Origin: Palaemon carinicauda | Lineage: Eukaryota > Arthropoda > Malacostraca > Decapoda > Palaemonidae | DNA length: 64,000 nt | Direction: 5' to 3' | Assembly: GCF_036898095.1 (NCBI RefSeq) | Contig: NC_090730.1 | Span: 22,561,166 to 22,625,165 of the forward strand | Part shown: in pieces, positions 60,291-64,000 of the stretch | How positions within the stretch are numbered: the stretch's first letter is position 1 | Layout: each line of letters begins with the position of its first letter | Notes under the pieces: generated by a model | Told to the model about the DNA's origin: nothing | Seen by the model: only the letters and a program-made list of their open reading frames with translations | Databases searched by the model: none | Position numbers and translations under genes: made by a program

Positions 60291-60325
<35 letters not shown>

Positions 60326-60349
60326 GGTGCATACTCGTTTACTTCTTGG

Positions 60350-60394
<45 letters not shown>

Positions 60395-60409
60395 TACTTC
60401 CTGGGGTCA
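59641..60409. repeat. Composite (TC)n minisatellite
   Basis: About eleven units, each a (TC)n run of variable length followed by GACTGGTGCATACTCGTTTA CTTCCTGGGG. The non-TC part varies at a few sites only (GGTGC or GGTTC, CATAC or CGTAC, TTCCTGG or TTCTTGG). Confidence 0.93.
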
Positions 60410-60852
60410 ATGCTAGTTCGCTTTATCCCTGTCATGATTACTGTAGAATATATTTTGTAAGATATAATTTATGCGTTACGTTCAAGTCATTTTAAGTTGA
60501 TATAAATGAAGTATGAATTCTGAATGAAAAAAACTACTATGAATACAAAACTTTCAGCATTCGAGCAATATAAAAAATAACTTTATTAGCAAACATTGAA
60601 TTACTGTTTGAATTTATACCGACCGTTTGTATTTCACGCAGAAAATATTCTTAATACGCAGTTAAAGATTAAAAAAAAAAAGTCTGGTTTCAGCTCAAGT
60701 ATTATCAGTAGAACAAGGCCCCTCCCCTTATGTAGTGTTCAAACACAGCAGTAACCTCCCCAGCAAAGAGCTTAAACTTAACAGTCCAAGGCTGGGAATG
60801 GATAGATTTGCTGCCATGCCAGTGCATGGTGATAGTGTTAGTCTATTATGGG
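60410..60852. other. No gene; contains an unfilled relative of the Harbinger insertion locus
   Basis: 60733-60850 (AAACACAGCAGTAACCTCCC, then GGCTGGGAATGGATAGAT) matches the flanks of the 686-bp element at 50203-50888 but without the insert. The remainder is AT-rich. Confidence 0.6.
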
Positions 60853-61409
60853 GTTAAAGTTTTTATAGTTTATGTATTGGGTTGGCCTGGGCACCAGCCA
60901 CCCGTTGAGATACTACCTCTAGAGAGTTATGGGATCCTTTGACTGGCCAGACAGTACTAGATTGGATCCGTCTCTCTGGTCACAGTTCATTTTATTTTCT
61001 ATTTGCCTACACACACATCGAATAGTCTGGCCTATTCTTTACATATTCTCCTCTGTCTTCATACGCCTGACAACACTAAAATTATCAAACAATTCTTCTT
61101 CACCCAAGGGTTTAACTACTGCACTGTAATTGGTCAGTGGCTACTTACCTCTTGGTAAGGGTAGAAGAGACTCTTTAGCTTTGGTCAGCAGCTCTTCTAG
61201 GAGAAAGACACTCCAAAATCAAACCATTGTTCTCTAGTTTTGGGTGGTGCCATAGCCTATGTACCATGGTCTTCCACTGTCTTGAGTTGGAGTTCTCTTG
61301 CTTGAGGGTACACTCGGACACACTATTCTATCTTATTTCTCTCCCTCCTGTTTCGTTAAAGTTTTTATAGTTTATATAGGAGGTATTTATTTTAATGTTA
61401 CTGTTCTTG

Positions 61410-61471
<62 letters not shown>

Positions 61472-61575
61472 TGTATATATATATATTTGTTTCCTTTCCT
61501 TACTGGGCTATTTTGCCTGTTGAAGCCCCTTGGCTTATAGCATCCTGCTTTTCCAACTAAGGTTGTAACTTAGCA

Positions 61576-61615
<40 letters not shown>
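60853..61615 (+). repeat. SINE-like element, full length with (TA)n expansion
   Basis: Preceded by a stub of tail (GTTAAAGTTTTTATAGTTTA), the head starts GGGTTGGCCTGGGCACCAGC. The mid block follows, then (TA)n at 61414-61484 inside the tail, and a (TAA)n end. Confidence 0.87.
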
Positions 61616-61756
61616 GGAAATATTTGTTTAGGTGTTATTGCTGTTCTTAAAATATTTTATTTTTCCTTGCTTCCTCTCCTCACTGGGCTATTTTCCCGGT
61701 TGGAGGCCTTTGGCTTATGGCATCCTGCTTTTCCCAGTAGGGTTGTAGCTTAGCAA

Positions 61757-61797
<41 letters not shown>
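61616..61797 (+). repeat. SINE-like tail, second insertion
   Basis: A tail-only copy (GAAATATTTGTTTAGGTGTT to GGGTTGTAGCTTAGCAAG and (TAA)n), directly after the previous copy's (TAA)n. Its sequence differs from that copy, so it is probably an independent 5'-truncated insertion. Confidence 0.75.
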
Positions 61798-61934
61798 CCT
61801 ATCCAGGACATATAATGACGACAGAGAGTAGATGAACATTAACAATAACAGAATGGTTCACTAGAGATTGCAAAAGTTGCAGGGGAAGGAAGGGAAAACG
61901 ATGCATTGACGAACTAAGAAAGTCTGATGATGGT

Positions 61935-62205
61935 GACTATCAACATAGCTTATTGGAAACGTCCCTGTCTGGGAATGTGAGACTCGCTCAAGCTCGATAG
62001 TTTCTTGTAGTGTCTGCAATCTCACCATCCTTGTGATCTAGGAACTGAGGTTTTGTGGGAGCCTATAACTCTACCCGTTGAGTCATCAGTACCCATTGCC
62101 TGGCCATACCTGGTCCTTGCTTGTTGGAGAAGGTCCTCGGTTGCTGATCATATGTATATATGGACAGCCTCCTTGCTTCTGCCATTCATGAACAAATAGG
62201 TTGTA
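61935..62205 (+). repeat. tRNA-related SINE, decayed
   Basis: CATAGCTTATTGGAAACGTC has an A-box-like position. CTCGCTCAAGCTCGATAGTT, AATCTCACCATCCTTGTGAT and GTTGAGTCATCAGTACCCAT follow, then GCTGATCATATG. The order and spacing look like a tRNA-headed SINE. It is related to the 28370 fragment. Confidence 0.5.
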
Positions 62206-62212
62206 GACTCAT

Positions 62213-62562
62213 CTTCTAGGTAAAGGACACTCCAGAATCAAACCATTGTTCTCTAGTCTTGGATAGTGCCATAGCCTCTTTACCATGGTCTTCCACTGTC
62301 TTGGGTTAGAGTTCTCTTGCTTGAGGGTACACTCGGCCACACTAATCTATCTTATTTCTCTTCCTCTTGTTTTGTTAAATATTTTATAGATTATATGGGA
62401 GATATTTATTTTAATGTTTTTACTCTTAAAATATTTTATTTTTCCTTGTTTCCTTTCCTCACTGGGCTATTTTCCCTTTTGGAGCCCCTGGGCTTATAGC
62501 ATCTTGCTTTTCCAACTAGGGTTGTAGATTAGCTAATAATAATAATAATAATAATAATAATA
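62213..62562 (+). repeat. SINE-like element, 5'-truncated, plus strand
   Basis: From TCTTCTAGGTAAAGGACACT to GGGTTGTAGATTAGCTAATA and (TAA)n. Confidence 0.85.
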
Positions 62563-62831
62563 GTAAAATAGATTTATCCCTTACATCTAGCATTTGAAGC
62601 TAGGAGCCGTTATTAAAGAGTTATACCATTAATAATTCAGATTTTTTATAGCAACTGTTTTAAAGAGTAATATCGGTGAACAGGATTCTCTTTTAGTAAA
62701 GTTTTTTTTTTATTCATACCATTAGTAATTTAGATTTTCTTTAGTTACTGTTTTCGAAATTTAAAGGGTTACACTATTAGTAAACAAGTGAGCAAGTCCT
62801 GAACGCGGACATGGTCCTCGTAGAGGACATA

Positions 62832-63511
62832 CCTCCGCCAAGGTGACCTAGAGCGCCATATGTCCTAGAATCATGAATTGATGTGACTTCGACCTTCACA
62901 TGACCTTGACCTTCACGTGACCTTCAAGTGACCTTGACCTTCACGTGACCTTGACCTTCACATGACCTTGGCTTCAAGTGACCTTGATCTTCAAATGTAC
63001 TTGACCTTCACGTGACCTTGACCTTCAGGTGACCTTGACCTTCACGTGACCTTGACCTTCACGTGACCTTGACCTTCAAGTGACCTGCTTGACTTTTGAC
63101 CTTCAAGTGATCTTTGTTCATTTGCCACTGATACTTAATATGACATTGATATAATGCACCAATATGACCTTGACCTTTGACCTTTATAAATTTGAACATC
63201 ACCCATGGGTTGCGCCTGGACTAGGACTTCCCTGTTGGCTTATGCAAAAGTCAGTGCTTTATTTCTGTCTCTTGATATGGCCACTTATGTCATAGTGACA
63301 CCAGTGACCCCTGTGACCTTGACCTTGGGGTGACCTTGACCAAAATTTAATCAGTTCTTCCATACACATTGGGGAACTACTTGGCCAAGTTTGAAGTGAT
63401 TCCGTGTAGAAATGTGGCCTCTACGTTGTCCACAGACAAACAGACAAACAGAGAAACAAACAAACAAACAAACAAACAAACCGAACCGAAAACATAACCT
63501 CCTGGCGGAGG
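62832..63511. mobile_element. TA-flanked non-autonomous element with TGACCTTGACC array (680 bp)
   Basis: Ends are CCTCCGCCAAGG at the left and, inverted, CCTCCGCCAGGAGG at the right, each flanked by TA (62830-62831, 63512-63513). The left half holds about 15 tandem copies of TGACCTTGACCTTCACG or close variants (62886-63190), with a few more near 63310-63345. (CAAA)n lies at 63440-63481. No coding capacity. The TA flanks suggest a mariner-like or similar cut-and-paste element, but the family is not certain. Confidence 0.65.
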
Positions 63512-63683
63512 TAATAAATAAGATGTTCTTTTAGTAACTGTTTTTAAAGAGTTGGTAATTAGTTATCAATATTTCCTTTGGCCGAGAAATGTGAAAATTT
63601 GTAAGCTTCATCACGTCCGCTGGTTTGAACTTTGAAGCTATCACCAATCATCGAATGAAAAGTCTTTCGCTGATCTGCCTGCT

Positions 63684-64000
63684 TTTATTATTATTACTTG
63701 CTAAGCTACAACCCCTGTTGGAAAAGCAGGATGCTATAAGCCCAGAGGCCCCAACAGGGAAAATAGCCCAGTGAGGAAAGGAAACAAGGAAAATAGAATA
63801 TTTTAAGACCAGTAACAACATTAAAATGAATAACTCCTGTATAAACTATAAAAACTTTGACAAAACAAGAGGAAGAGAAATAAGATATAAGATAGAACAA
63901 TGTGCCCGAGTGTACCCTCAAGCAAGAGAACTCTAACCCAAGACAGTGGAAGACCGTGGTACAGAGGCTATGGCAATACCCAAGACTAGAGAACAATGGT
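63684..64000 (-). repeat. SINE-like element, minus strand, cut by window edge
   Basis: (ATT)n, TTGCTAAGCTACAACCCCTG, then the tail and mid block to the end of the window. 63514-63683 before it shows no feature. Confidence 0.85.

Overview
The window looks like repeat-dense, intron-rich DNA from a decapod crustacean, probably a shrimp. The evidence is the AT-rich background, very long (TA)n, (TC)n and (TAA)n microsatellites, and many copies of a dispersed element whose tail ends in (TAA)n. BEL/Pao, Penelope, RTE, piggyBac, hAT and pogo/Tigger relics are packed between small exons. The species is inferred only; nothing in the sequence fixes it.

Two host genes are visible, both on the minus strand and clearly paralogous. 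Gene A has exons at 26782-26768, 22960-22241, 21869-21726, 18181-17999 and 17577-17050. Gene B has exons at 45908-45906, 44504-43785, 43264-43121, 40130-39948 and 32855-32307. Each encodes about 530 residues: an N-terminal C3HC4 RING finger, a long helical coiled-coil-like region, a short diverged linker exon, an exon of unknown fold, and a C-terminal cyclophilin-like domain whose isomerase active-site residues are replaced. Exons 2-4 have identical lengths in the two genes (720, 144 and 183 nt) and every intron is phase 0. The RING/coiled-coil/cyclophilin order recalls the primate antiviral fusion TRIM5-CypA (TRIMCyp), reached independently and without a visible B-box. This is the most interesting content of the window.

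Layout. 1-1004: decayed BEL/Pao fragment and a 162-bp tandem duplication. 1160-2926: decayed jockey-like LINE. 3262-5982: Penelope-like element with a long inverted terminal copy. 6062-7030: decayed RTE element. 8448-15079: complete, very young BEL/Pao retrotransposon inserted in the tail of a dispersed SINE-like copy. 15.9-16.3 kb: (GA)n. 17.0-26.8 kb: gene A, with pogo/Tigger and hAT pseudogenes and a SINE-like copy in its introns. 27-31.4 kb: microsatellites and a 30-bp satellite with 275-bp higher-order repeats. 32.3-45.9 kb: gene B, whose introns carry a long-TIR MITE, a complete piggyBac, minisatellites and SINE-like copies. 46.6-49.4 kb: RTE 3' end amplified into a 117-bp satellite. 50.2-50.9 kb: PIF/Harbinger-type element with a MADF ORF. 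51.0-51.3 kb: hAT-like MITE. 52.0-53.6 kb: foldback element. 54.7-64 kb: many SINE-like copies, a (TC)n composite minisatellite and a TA-flanked element rich in nuclear-receptor half-sites.

The SINE-like family and the LINE share about 200 bp of 3' sequence plus the (TAA)n end, so the LINE enzyme is the likely mobiliser of that family. No rRNA, functional tRNA or CRISPR feature was seen.
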